The notes beneath the pieces are model-generated. The model made no database searches. It was given only the letters and a program-made list of their open reading frames with translations, and had not been told where the DNA came from. 64,000 nt of DNA. It comes from Neurospora tetraspora. Taxonomy: Eukaryota > Ascomycota > Sordariomycetes > Sordariales > Sordariaceae. Where the stretch lies: assembly GCF_033439725.1 (NCBI RefSeq), contig NW_026944383.1, forward strand, positions 6,200,001 to 6,264,000. The letters are read 5' to 3'. Below are positions 38,522 to 51,121 of the stretch, piece by piece. The number at the start of each line of letters is the position of its first letter. Position 1 is the stretch's first letter. Made by a program: the position numbers and the translations under genes.

Positions 38522-39273
38522 ATGCGTCAACTACGACAATGCGATTTACTCTGTGCGGATTAGGAAAGAGAATAAGTCGAGGAGAGAAGAACCGCGCGGT
38601 TGTAGCGGGAAGCTTGCGCTTGACTAGCGAGAATGGCGGCGGATGGTCCGGGAAGATCCGGGCACGGTATATGTAACAAACCTGTACCCTGTCTCGTGCA
38701 TGGCTGGAGTTTACTATTGTCTCAGTAACAGCAATACGAATTTGGTTTTATTGTCAAATATACCTTTTTCTATATCCTTTGGGGGGCTATCAGATAGCTA
38801 GAGCAAGCGAGATTGGAAGCACTGGCGGGAGGCCCTGTTTTGGATGAGGTGTATGTTGAATTAATCGGGCGTCAAAAATAGGGAATAAACAACTGCTTTT
38901 GCAACCAAAGCCAAAAACATCCCGTTTTGGTGCACCTTCTCTTTCGGATTCCCCCCTGGCGCTAACACTTGGAAAACATATCGGATAATAGGGATATATG
39001 AATGAGAACAGCACACACCGAATAACGGAAAATGGATCTTGATCTTCAGCAACGCGGCAACTTCCTACGACAATTACCGGCGCTTCCGGCCTCACTTCCA
39101 ACTTTCGGGTGCCGTACCATCATCACTCCGCTTTGTATCCGCGATAGTGAAGATAGGCTCATACACAAGATCAACCGGCACAAAGTCCTGAGTGGTGGTG
39201 GCCTGGGCTGTTCGTCCCATCTTCTCATCAGCAACTACACATCTTTTTACACCAACAGGGACACTCAAGCAAT
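38522..39273. other. convergent intergenic region, no gene seen
   Basis: About 750 bp between the convergent ends of sdh2 and the small secreted-protein gene. Expected 3' UTRs; no other feature recognised. Confidence 0.5.
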
Positions 39274-39965
39274 TCAGGACCACTTACGATACTTCCACCT
39301 AACAACCCACCCACCCCCTTCCACCTTCGAACTCCTAAACGCCACCCACCCCCCCGGCCCCGCATAGCTCACAGTATTAGCCGGCTTCCCCTCGCTCGTC
39401 GGCGCGCCCTGGTTAAGCGTAAAGCTCGTCCACTCGCAGTCCACGGCATCGCCGTCACCACAGCCGATGGCCGCCGGGTCCTCAACGCTCGTCAGCTCCA
39501 TCAGCCCCGTGCGGGCGTTGCCCACCAAAGCGATAGCTTTGGTCTTTGGGGTGTTAGGCGAGCCGGGGGAGCCTGGGGAAGAAATGCCGGCCCAGTTGTG
39601 CAGCTCGACGAGCCCGGTGTCTTTGTTAGGTACGGCGTAGAACTTGATGGGATTGTTGTCTTTGTCGGGGAAGACGCCGATGACGGAGCCGGAGGCGCTG
39701 AGGTAGTGGGTGTCTAGGTCGGGGCCGCCGCTGGGAGGGGGGAGGTGGGGTGTTAGCTTGAGGTGAGTGGACTGAGTTTGGGGTTGGTGGTTCATGAGAG
39801 GAAGGGAGCGAAGGTGAAGTGTGAGGTGTGAGGTGTGAGGTATAGTGTTACGTACCCGGAGATGCGAAGAGTGTAGACGGGAGAGGGAGGTGAGGGCTCT
39901 ACGTATACTGGAGCCGCGAGGGTGGTGGAGGCGAGGTAGCTGAGGACGAGTGTCTGCCACTTCAT
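39274..39965 (-). CDS. small secreted protein of unknown function
   Basis: Exons are 39965-39856 and 39730-39274. The 125-nt intron (donor GTACGT, branch CTAAC, acceptor CAG) gives 188 aa. The N-terminus MKWQTLVLSYLASTTLAAP is a clear signal peptide, cleaved near residue 18. The mature protein has an LSASGSVIGVFPDKDNNPIKFYAV region, a Pro/Ser/Gly loop, a single cysteine pair around AIGCGDGDAVDCEW, and ends with GGWVVRWKYRKWS. The domain repeats short beta-like strands and may be a beta-barrel or trefoil-like fold. I do not recognise the family. The alternative unspliced frame lacks a signal peptide, so the spliced model is preferred. Confidence 0.75.
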
Positions 39966-42735
39966 TGTGATGGATTTGTTGGTAGTTGAGAGTCCTAATA
40001 GACTGAGTGGTTGAGATCAATGGGGGTAGGATCAAGGACGAGTGCTGATGAGGGCGATATCTATGAAGGATAGGTGAAGAGATGTCGATGGGGAATCTTG
40101 AGGTTATATGTAAGTGAGTACTTGAGTCTCTGGTAGGTATGGTGATGTGTTTTCTTGCTTTTCTTGATCACCAAGACATCATTTTCCCCCATCTGGAGCG
40201 GACCAGTCCCTGGACCTTATACGATTTCCCCAGGCCATCTCATTTTGGTGTCTCACAATGTCAATCTTTCCTTTTCTTTTTCCTTTTTCCTACTTTTGCG
40301 GCTCAAAACTCCGTGACTTCACTCCGTCACTCCACCATCTTGGGCACATCATCCCACTCTACTGTGACTCCAAATTGCCGACACGTATAGCTTCATTTTT
40401 TACATCTCGATCTTTTCGCTCGCCGGCGTCACTTCCGACGTGATGTGTTGCAGTCGAGCCACCTTGGCCACTTGGCGATTTTGCCCGAATAACGGCAATT
40501 TACGATTTAACAGCCTGGGCGACGTAGTTTGAATTCTACCGTTGCCATTCTCCCTCCCATTCAGATGCAAGTAACACCAAAGGGCCCTCCCGCCCCGTCA
40601 AGTCTTCCATCCCAACTCTTCAACTGGGCATAGCCCGCAATCCAGCCCTTGTAGTAGGGTATATGTATTACTTCCCCCGTCATTACTTCCGTGGCAAGCT
40701 GGTAGGTTGGCGCAGAGGGCACGGTTGTCGGCCCTCCCGCCTTCCTTTCCTTCCCCCGGCTCTCATGTACGCTGCGCGTTCGAACCCGGTAGCTGTAAGT
40801 CCACGTTGTGTTTTTGCACCTTTGTTCTTCTGGTCGCTTTTTTGCAACTAAGACTTCGGAGGCGTTATCGTACGTAGAAGATGTCTGTCTCTCTGGGAAT
40901 ATTCTCACGACAATCCGTCAATACACTCATTGCCCAGCTTCTTGGGCCCTATATATGGTAAGCCAAGTCCATATAACTCGATCGAACGTGACTCAGGTTC
41001 CGAGGTCTAAACCCGTTGAACTGACAGTTCTGAGTTTGCACGTGAACGTGCCGTCTCTAGTGGTGCTGAACAACTGCACCTGAGATTTACCGATGTAGAG
41101 TTCCGAGACGGAGGGTCCATCAGAGCTGTCCTTTGTCGAAAATGAAGCAGCTGCACCCAGACGTCACAACCCGTGTCCTTCCATGACTTCCCGTGGGGAG
41201 ACCCGAAGGGACAAGTGGCTTCCATCGGTTCTGGAATATTGCGGTTATATTAACACTGCCGCAATGAAAATTTTGCTGCCGGTGGTTGGCCAAGAATATT
41301 GTATAGTCTTTCACGTTGTTCATCTGTGTTCCGATTTCGATGTCTTTCCATGGATTAATCTCCTTTCCCACTCCCACAGAAAAGAATTCATGAGGCTTGA
41401 TTTCTACCATTTATTTTCGCTTATAGTACAATCCTCTTTTCATTCCACAACATTCTCCTCATCTACAACTGCGCCACTTGTCGATCGAGGAGAAGAGCCG
41501 CTACGTTGCAGTGCTCCATGTAGCGTCTGACCGTGTATTTTTCTAGACACAAGGCAACATCGAGGAAACTAGGTAGGTACCCTTTACCGCTCGATATCAC
41601 AGAGTGAACACCTGTCAAATCTCAGGTCCATCCACGGTACTTTAGAATATGCACGGCATCGGGAACTAATACGATGCCGAGAATTTGAGAAAACGGATTA
41701 GGGGGCATTACCATGATCTGGCCACAGTTCATCGTCACCCCTCTCCTACTGAGTCGTTCCATCTCAACATTTCATTTCTCATCCGATTCTCAGGGGTTGC
41801 CCTGAACCTGTACACCACCAGCTGTTCATGGCTGATAGATGAACGTGTCCTCTTGCCCTCTTTTTTCTGGTTGATCATCCACAGAAACCAGCGGAAGAGC
41901 GTAAACAGGGTAGAAGCGTTAGACTGTTCGAGGTGTTTTTTTTTTCCTCAGGGACAGTTCGGTGTCCGTCAAAAGAACGACGGAAACGTCAAGCAATCAA
42001 GTTTGTAACCCGGGAGTCGGCATACGTCCTCGTTTATCTCACGTTGACTACCTAATCGTGCTTGCTCAGTTTTGTGTCACCACCATTGCTAAGTGAGCCA
42101 TACGGAGACACTCGCCCTCTTTTTCGTTTTAGGAAATGTTCCTGGACATGTAAAGACACTGACATATTTTGTGCCCTGTTCTTGCTTAGCCATTTGCTAG
42201 TCCGTCTTGGCTGCCATCATGCTATATTGCGGAGGCTGCGTAACTTGTCTGTCAGTGAGCCCCGGATAAATCAGCGCAAACTTTCTTTTGCCGGAGGGGT
42301 TGAAGGAAGTACGGAACGTAGAATACCACCGATATTCTGATCTTGGCTGCATCGTTGTCGATCGATATATAACATTCTTGACTGTGCCTCTTCCCTAGAT
42401 CCTTTAAGCTTGGGTATAGTTGGCACAACCAAACTCGAAGTGAGCATCAGGTAGATGAGGTGGCGCGCTTAAAAGCCTTTTAGCAAGAAGGGAATCCGAG
42501 ACCTCGCATTCAAGAAGGGAATCCGAGACTTCGCATTGTCTCCTGCTCGGTAAACGATAATCATGCGCTCGAACTTCCTACTAGGTCAGAAGCGGACCGA
42601 GAACGTATCTGGAGCTTGGGTGTAGCAATCCGTCGGGAAGAACAGAGTATAACAGTCTTAGGCATCTTCTCGTTTTCGAGGGTAGAACCGTGTAAATAGT
42701 TCACACATTTGATCTCCGTGTTTGCCGCGCTAAAC
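39966..42735. other. gene-poor stretch, no gene seen
   Basis: About 2.8 kb. Short frames on both strands without domains. The only structure noted is the 27-bp tandem repeat at 42484-42537. Confidence 0.5.
42484..42537. repeat. 27-bp tandem direct repeat, two copies
   Basis: Two adjacent 27-bp copies (42484-42510 and 42511-42537) beginning CAAGAAGGGAATCCGAGAC differ at a single C/T position. They lie about 200 bp upstream of the cysteine-rich gene at 42736, possibly in its promoter. Confidence 0.9.
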
Positions 42736-43271
42736 ATGCAACTGCCCACAACCTCCTTACTCCTTCTTCTCTTAGGAGGAGGACTTGCCATCGCAGCGCC
42801 CATACCAGAGGAATGCCACTCACCACACATTTTGTGTTTTGACGCTGTCAACCCCTGCGGCGTGATATACTCAGGGTGAGCTTCCTTCCCCTTCTCCTCC
42901 ACAGACACCTGCCGACTCCCATTCCCTCTTCCCAAACGAACTAACACACCACTCAACCACTCTACCAGCTGCTACGACAAATGTAAACCCGAGACTCGTC
43001 CCCAAGCCCCAGCCTGCCCTACTCCTGCTCCTACTCCTTCTCAACCTCCATCAAAACCATAACCAAGACCATCGCAACCATCACCTACACCGGCACAGTT
43101 CCACCCGTCATACCAACCATCACCCAAAGCGTGAGCTTGACCACCCAAATCATCACCATCACTACCAACTTCGGGACGAAGGATAACTGCTCGACGAGGA
43201 CGGTGTGCCTGGACTACGTGGATAGCTGTGGACAGACGTATGGCGGGTGTGTGCCGGATTGTAAGCCGTGA
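42736..43271 (+). pseudogene. cysteine-rich secreted protein with two modules, frame disrupted
   Basis: ATG 42736 starts a signal peptide (MQLPTTSLLLLLLGGGLAIA). An intron 42876-42968 (donor GTGAGC, branch CTAAC, acceptor CAG) joins in phase and completes module 1, CFDAVNPCGVIYSGCYDKCKP. After a Pro-rich linker a second module, CLDYVDSCGQTYGGCVPDCKP, lies in a different frame. The two modules clearly share the pattern C-x-D-x(4)-CG-x-x-Y-x-GC-x(3)-CKP. The frame change between them, and coding-like sequence past the stop at 43271 (open to about 43364), suggest a decayed gene. A short unrecognised intron or a sequence error is possible. Read straight through, module 1 alone gives a protein of about 78 aa. 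The family is not identified. Confidence 0.55.
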
Positions 43272-43379
43272 CCTACGTTTTCGGCTCCGGCTTGTCCTCC
43301 GAGGGCTACTACTGCCGCTGTGAAGGCGGTTGAGATGGCTGAGGCGGTTGCTACTAGGGTTTGACAGGGAGGGAACTTG

Positions 43380-45194
43380 AAAAAAGCGGCGTGGTGTAAA
43401 ATGCGTATGGTGTGGAATGAGTGTTGTTCACTGGAATAATCAATTCATGATCCTTCCGATCTAGCCTTTGTCCACGTTTTCAAGCTCGAAGACTTGAGAC
43501 CTAGGAATATACATTGGCAAGGGCACGCTCTCCGACGGTGTTTCGAAGGATTCCGTATGCATTGAGCTTGGTCATCTCATTCGGTCATGAGAGTTTGGCC
43601 TCGGATGCGTGGAAGTAAGCTGTACAGTTGGCAGGGTGAAGTGTCGGAAGCAGGATGTTGTTTGATAAAGACGCCTTGATACTTGAATGCCGGGAATACT
43701 GAACAAAGCTCGGACCCGTCGGTCTGTACGATTTGCCAGTGGTTGCCAGTTGGCTCTGCGGCATGGGGCAGGTAGTGCCGCCGGGCACCGGGGGCGGCGT
43801 CTCGGGTAGGAGCACAACGACTGAGCACCACTTGTTCACTTTTTTGCGCCATCCCTACAGCTGAGGTGTCACGGCAAACTTGGATCGAGCTCTGTACGAC
43901 CGACTTCCGTTTCGTCGTTTTTTGTTGTCAAACGTATCGTATCGTTCTTTTGCTGAATTGCTGTTTGTCGTCCTGGGATCAACGATCAACCAACTCACCG
44001 AATCCTCTTTCCGGTCACTTGGTCTCGAGAAAGACAACGCAATATCGGCTACGTAACTTGACCCTCTCTTTTCATCACCTCTCCTGCTCGCATTGAGGGG
44101 CTGAGAGGGGGGCAGATGGGACCTTTTGGATATCATCCCGGCATGCACCTCGTTGCGTGGTTCTGACAACGGGTTCCGGTTGGGTTGCCAGGTTGCATGG
44201 TCGACAGGCCACCCACTCACAGGCGCAGATGCAGTCACGCAGATACAGAAAACCAACCGGCATGGCATCGATCCCGGCCTTCCATCGATCCCGTTCGGAA
44301 ATACTTATATAAAACTGCCTTGTTTCTTTCTTTGCCTCCACAATCTCTCATCCGCCAATCCATAGCCCTAGCCCTGCAGATCTCACAGGACGCATTCCCG
44401 GAAGATGAGATGTCTCTGGATTGTGAAGGAACAGGTTTCAATGGTTCATTGGGTTCAGTTGTCGTTGCCCCCTACACAGTATGCGTGTTGAGCCCCCCAG
44501 CCTCTGCCATGGAGATTTGATATCCGATATTCAATGGACCCCAACATCACGTTCTTATCGCGACTCCTACCCTATCTCCCCATGTATATCCCAAGGTATC
44601 AATGGTATCACCACCTCACCCATGGATCATATCGTCCATATGACAGCTAGCGCTGCCGAGTTACCCTGACGAGGTTAGGTTAGGCTCCCGGGCCGCATCA
44701 CAATGGAACGGAAGCGTGCCTACGTCCGTACACTACGCAGTAGAAGTGTGCATATGTATTCGTGTCAAATATCACGTCGTTGTGCTGCTGTTTTCTTTGA
44801 CTATTTTCAGCCCCGAAAACTGCCAGGTTTGTTTGCTAGCCTGGCTGTCTGGGAAAGTCTTCATCCAATAACGGCAGGGTCTCTTGACTGGGACAAGATC
44901 CTCCTGGTAAGCGCCTATCAAATTCTTGACCGACGGCACCTCTCTTTCAGGTAATGTACCTTACCCTTGACAAAACGGGAAATACGTTCGGTACTTTACC
45001 GGGACGGCGCTGTGTCAGCTGTGCTATTTGAGACCGAGCGTGGCTTCTGTGTCGGTGTCTATCAAGAGCTTCCTGTCCTCGGCCGGACACCCACTAGTCC
45101 AGACTCGGGCAAGGGCTACACTCTTTGGTGTACATACAGTGTTGTGCTGTGGTGTACTCGGGGTTACCTATGTCAGTACGACCTTACTACCAAG
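43380..45194. other. gene-poor stretch up to the retrotransposon, no gene seen
   Basis: About 1.8 kb of normal composition. A TATA-like ACTTATATAAAAC at about 44302-44314, followed by a pyrimidine-rich stretch, resembles a promoter, but the ATGs downstream give only very short products. Confidence 0.5.
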
Positions 45195-45199
45195 CATAC
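45195..45199. repeat. target-site duplication CATAC, left copy
   Basis: The five bases next to the left LTR are identical to 50749-50753, as expected from integrase-mediated insertion. Confidence 0.9.
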
Positions 45200-45392
45200 T
45201 GTCAGAATGCACGGTTGAATCAAAGGTGGGTAAATCTCTATATTGTATATATATCTGGGAAGAATACTATGGAACTAGAGTTGGGGGCTCCCAGAGTATT
45301 AGGGGGTTCTACAACTATTTAGGGAGGCTAGGAGGCTAGTCCTCTTTTAAAACCTTCTCCTTACTAGCTAGATTTAACCCTTCAAACTAACA
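45200..45392 (-). repeat. LTR of the Copia element (left copy)
   Basis: 193 bp, aligned over its whole length without gaps to 50556-50748. It contains the conserved GGGGGCTCCCAGAGTATTAG segment. Since the element reads on the minus strand, this is its 3' LTR. Confidence 0.93.
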
Positions 45393-48300
45393 CATCTCCC
45401 CAATTAAAGTCTTATAAAAACGAGACTACCTAAAAAAAAAAAAAGCTATTCATATAACCATCCCAAGATTAATCTCCTCGTTAATCTTATCCAACTCAAT
45501 ATACTATATTACGTTCTCTCTATTCCTTAATTCCTTATCCTTTACTAAATCCATTCCCAATAACCTCATAAACTCCTTATTCTTCTCTATATCTAATACC
45601 TTCGTTAACCCATCTACAAGTATTTTTACAATTTATAAATACTTAATCTTAATTCTCCTAATAAAGACCTCCTATTTTACCCAATATCTATAAATATCTA
45701 CGTATTTACACTTAATTACTAACTTAATAGCCTCTATAATTAATACTCTAATTATCTATTAATTATTATAATTAAGCGTAAGGATAAAATTAACTAACCT
45801 TACAATAAGACTAAAAATTAGCCTTATTATAAAGATAGCCTCCTTTACTACGTTAATTACTATGAAGAATTCTACTTCTATCGTCGAAATAGCTATAATA
45901 ACTTACTTAGTAGCGCCTTAATAAATTAAACTATTAAAGAATTTAATCGTAAAACTTTATAAACTCTTTCTATTTATAAAGTTATCAGCAAATAATAAAT
46001 TTAAAGTAATACGAAGAATATTATCTCCTCTAAAGCAAAACGCTATATTAGCGGTTGTATAAAAATAATAAAGCACCTTATTTACAACCTTATAATAATT
46101 TAGACTAGGGTTATAACTATACTTAAAAAAATAATTTATAATAAAAGTAATATCAAATCGAATAATAATAGCAGCGTAGAATATCAACCGTACTTTAACT
46201 TAATAAAAACAAATTAAATAAAGGGAAGCTCTACCTTAAAAGGGGACGAATTCGATATTTAATATAAAAATTACTATAATTTTCTTATCGCTTACAAACT
46301 AATAAATTTTTTATAAATATAAATATCAAGAAAACCAAATCTTCCTTACTTAATAATTTCAAATAATTTTAATACCTAAAAACTATTATAATTCGTCTCC
46401 TCTAATTATATAATATTACTAACTAAAATTATCCATATATTCTTAAACTCTAACTATATAATTAGAATAATAAACGAAAACAATATTATTAACGTAATAA
46501 AAAACGAATATACCGTTATTAATAAGGATGTATAATTCTTTAAGGACTAGCTCGAAACCTATAGTCTTAAAAATACTTATAAACTCTCGTTACTAAAAGA
46601 AGAGAAACCGCCACAATTCGTACAAGGCCTTAAATACTTTAAAACCTTCCCTAAGACCTCGTACCCTAAAGGCATACGTATATAAATATCTATTCATATA
46701 GGTATTAATGAAGGCATTAATAACGTTATACTAAATAAGTTCGAAATTAAACCGAACGGCCATAACAATAAGAGTACAAAACAAACGACAAATGAAGGTA
46801 GAAGTATATATCTCCTACCTAACCTTCTTTATTTACTAATTTCTATATACAACGAAACGAACTTTAACTTTATTAAACCTACTATTCTTAAAAAACTTAT
46901 ATATATATACCTATATATAATCGAAGATTTATTTACTTCGAATATAAGGTTCGTTCCTATCGACCTCTAACCAAATCCTTATCTCCTTATAACTATTAAA
47001 ATAGGTTTACTCTACTTATTTAAAGAGGTTCCTAAAAATATAATAATTAAAAGATTTATAATTCTTAAACGCTAAGGGAAGATAAAACTAATAAATAAAC
47101 TAAATTTTACCTATACTTATTAATATATCGACTTCTTCTTTAATAATAATTTTATAATCGTAGAAAAATTATTATAATCCTACCTTTATAACGGGCTTAC
47201 TATTATATATAGTTATAAATTAATAAAATCTACTAATATTAAAGACCGCCTTCTAAAATTCGAAACCTTCGCAAATCTCTTCCTTAATACAAAGGTCAAA
47301 ATAAAAGCCAATTAAAAATAAACGGATAATAAACAAATTTATAACAAATTTAAAAAAATAAAGTATTTGTTAAATATAAAATTAATCGATATAAAATTAT
47401 TTACGACTTTTAATTAGGGCTCTAAAAATATACTATCAGTCTCTCCTTCTTAATAAGTTTAATTTTAATCAAATTCGAAAAGGGAACTAGAAATATTGTA
47501 CGCCTAAGTATCTTCGAAATCGACTCGCTACTAATAAAATTAAGAATTTCTAATACTAGAGCTATCTAATTATACTTCTAAAATAATACAATAAATTCGT
47601 TAAATAAAATCTTTAAAGATTATACTTCTATAAATACTTCCCTAAAATAGACCGTATTTTTATCGAATAATATATCGTAAATATTAATAATTGTATTAGT
47701 AATAAAATTCCAAATACAATAAATAAATAATACTACGTACCTAATAAAATAACCGATCTATATTTTAAGGTTCATCTTCTACAACCTCTCCTCCTTTTTT
47801 TAAGTAGCGGTAATTATAGCGAAGGCCTTATAACTATACATACAAAAGTAGAAAATACTTAATTTACGTAGGGTTACTGATTATCCGTCTCGTTTAATAT
47901 TAAAAATATAAAATCGTTCGTATAGGGATATCCAATCGTAAAGGAGTCTAAGAAATCGATTAATTAAATAAACTATTATAAAAATAACATCCAACTATAA
48001 ATTTTTAGAAAAATAAGAATTCTATAATATCACTCTAATTTTTTCCTGAATAATACTTCCTAAACGTTCTACGCTACTATTCTAAATTTAAATATATAGA
48101 ATAAAAAGCTCAATAACTATACCTCTCAAAATAAAGAATTCTTTCATTGTACGAAAGCCGTTAACTTCGTTATTATATTCGATAACCTTAAATTAAATAT
48201 TATACCGAGTATTCAATACTATAAAAAGATCGTTAAAGAAAGAAACAATCGTTATTACTTTACAATCTATTATATAATAATCCTAAATATACCTAATATA

Positions 48301-50555
48301 TCTACAAATAATAAGTATTACGCTAAAATATCCCTAACAACTCTTCGTATAGTCGAAGAAGTCTATAGCTAACTATTCTCCTAGGCTATAACTATAATCG
48401 TAGGGTCTATAACTAACTTATTATTTAATCTCTAAAATAGTACATATATCGTAATAAATAATAGAGAGGCCTTTAAAGCGAACGCTAATTATATTAATAA
48501 AATAGTTAAATACTTAAGGGCCGTAATACCCGAAATAATAATACTAAATAATAGCCTCTTTTTTATAATATTTATAACTATTTAAAGAATTAAATTAATT
48601 ACGTCGGATAAAGAAAGTAACTCTAAAGAATGATAGAAAGAAGTCTTCGAAAACTGTTTAACGGTATCGAATTGTAAAATAATAAAAGAATAAATAGTTT
48701 AATTCCCGCAAAAAATTATTAAATAGCTACTAGTTCTAATAAAAACCTTTTTTACGTAGGAAATAGAAAAATACAAAATTAATTACAAAATTAAAGTAAA
48801 AAGCTATATTTAAAAAACAGAGCTTCTTAGGCCCTTTATAGCCCTAAACTGTAATATCAATATCGCCATATCCCTTAATAAAAATATAAGAGTCTCTAAC
48901 CTAAAACCCATTATTATAAAAACCGTAACGAAAATTAATAAAACGAATAATTTTGTTAAAAATATAAAAGGAACTCCCTAAATCGAAGATTATACTATTC
49001 TTAAAAAGGTAAAAATTAACAAAATTATTTCCTCCTACTTAGAAAACTACTTAATATATAGTAATTTTACAATTTAATACTACTTCCCAAATATTTTCGC
49101 TAGAGAATTAATTACTATTACTATTACTATTACTATTTTATTTCATTTCCTACTCAAAGTAATCGACTTCTTTCTTCAATTTTAAATCGCTACGAATATT
49201 CTTCTTAACTCTATCCTAAACCTTTTTAATCAATTTCTATTTAAAATTAATTACTCTATGAAGGAAGAAGTACTAATGATATTTAATTAAATAAATTCCT
49301 TACTAATATACTTTATAATACACTATTAATAATAGAACTAGGAGATCTAAAATTATAATTAAAGTCTCGCGACCGGTTATAAACTTATACTTCCTCTTAC
49401 GTTAATTATTCTAAATCCTATTAAAAAGAACGTCTTCATTCTTAATACTGCTATCCTACAAACTATTAAAAATTAAACCTATACTAAACACTCCCCTATA
49501 ACCTTTAACCTTACTAATCGAAAAAAAAAATACTCGTTCAATCCTTTACAATAGAAATCCCCGGACATAAAGCGAAAATTAAAGTTATTAACCGAAACCT
49601 TCTTATTAAAATATCTAAAAACGCCAGAAACCTAATTAGATTTAATAGGCCGCAAATAATTCAAAAAGTCTTTAAACTAAATATTAACTACAATAACCTC
49701 TAAAACCTTATACCAGATTACATCAATTATTATAATATCCTATCTATCAATCCACTTACTTATTCCTCCATCTCTCTTACTAAATTCGTTTAAAAGGGGC
49801 TTAAAATAATTATAATATTACTAGCGGGCTTCAGTTTAAGCATCCTCCTTACAGTAATTACAACCCACTTTAACGTTAGTATATCACTTAATTATAAATA
49901 AAAAGGATAAGAAATTACTAATTTTATAAGAAAGGTAAACCGTCTCCTATATTTATTTTCGAATATTAATATCATTAATTTTAAAGGATTCGTAGAGCTT
50001 CATATTATAAACTTAATTAATATAATTATACTCGTACTCTTAAAGGCCTAAAGTAATAAAATCGATTATTTTAATACTTATATCCTTATTCTATTAATCC
50101 AAGAAACGATTAATAGCCTCTACACCCTCAAAAAATTCCGAAGCCGCGGCGGGTACGGCTCCGGCTATAATAATTTAAGTAAGCGGGATATAAATTACCG
50201 TACTTAATCTAAAGCCATCAAAAATTTTTCGAGTATACGTAACGTAATGGAGGGCTATAGTCTTAAAAGTATAATTTTCGATATAAAGCAAGAACGGCTT
50301 CTAAACAACTAACTCTAAACCCAAAATAAAATTCGTAAAGTCGAAACCTTCTACGTAACCCAAGAACTCTTCGCTCCAATCTCTAAACTTCGAAGGCCCA
50401 TCGAAATAAGGACGGTTAATCTTAAGGGTAGAGTCGGATAAGGACATAATTACTTAATTTAGTCGTTATAGGGTATATTAGAATATAAATTAGTATTATT
50501 CTCATACTTCTATAAATACTAGCGTAACGCAACAAACGCAATTCAAACTATTAAT

Positions 50556-50748
50556 TATCAAAATACATAGTTAAATCAAAGGTAGGTAAATCTCTATATT
50601 ATATATATATCTGGGAAGAGTACTATAGAACCAGAATTGGGGGCTCCCAGAGTATTAGGGGGTTCTACAACCATTTAGGGAGGCTGGGAGGCTAATCCTC
50701 TTTCAAAACCCTCTCCTTACTAGCTGGATTTAACCCTCCAAACTGACA
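50556..50748 (-). repeat. LTR of the Copia element (right copy)
   Basis: 193 bp, the partner of 45200-45392. In element orientation this is the 5' LTR. Its left part is the more RIP-mutated of the two copies and its right part the less. Confidence 0.93.
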
Positions 50749-50753
50749 CATAC
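50749..50753. repeat. target-site duplication CATAC, right copy
   Basis: The five bases next to the right LTR match 45195-45199, fixing the outer limits of the element. Confidence 0.9.
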
Positions 50754-51121
50754 CTGACCTGACCATACCCCCGTCACCCCCCGTAATCCGGACCCCGTAT
50801 CCATCGTGGGATCCAGCTTGGTATCCATCCGCCGGATATTGATAGTGCCACGCACCGCATCTCCATACGCCGCGCTATCGCTAATCTAACGGGACTAACC
50901 AGCGAACTGGGCCTTGGGTTCAATCTCCAGTTCCAGATCCCAGACAACAGTTTCCAGACACCAGACCGGCTCTTGCACTTTGCCTCGAATCCGTCCTCGA
51001 ACCTTCCTCGACCGAGACAACGTCCACTCGACCCCAACTGGACCCCGACCGCGACCGCTTCCCGTATCCCCATCATCCAACTCACGACCTGCGGAATGGC
51101 GCATCCGCTCCTCCTCCAGCG
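50754..51121. promoter_or_regulatory. med12 5' leader and promoter remnant next to the retrotransposon
   Basis: Only 373 bp separate the right end of the retrotransposon (50748) from the MED12 start codon. The stretch is of normal composition and C-rich near the ATG. The element therefore sits in or just upstream of the MED12 promoter. Confidence 0.55.

Larger units (their letters stand above)
45200..50748 (-). mobile_element. Ty1/Copia LTR retrotransposon fossil, RIP-degraded
   Basis: A 5549-bp element bounded by 193-bp LTRs (45200-45392 and 50556-50748) that begin TGTCAG and end CTGACA in undamaged form, flanked by the 5-bp target duplication CATAC on both sides. The interior is extremely AT-rich and broken throughout, with far too many interruptions to count. 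Traces of a Copia-type reverse transcriptase and RNase H can still be made out on the minus strand at about 45850-46500, near the 3' end of the element, which is the Copia order. Both LTRs and the target duplication are intact in length, so it is a single full-length insertion later destroyed by RIP. The LTRs differ at roughly twenty sites, all transitions, so LTR divergence cannot be read as a clock; RIP can act within few generations. Confidence 0.93.

Noticed and set aside
40765-40795. TTCGAAC-containing B-box-like sequence suggesting a tRNA
   Set aside because: The flanking bases do not form a T-arm stem and there is no A box or acceptor stem on either strand.
45957-46187. 76-codon minus-strand frame in the AT-rich tract
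   Set aside because: A fragment of the decayed Copia element, not a gene.
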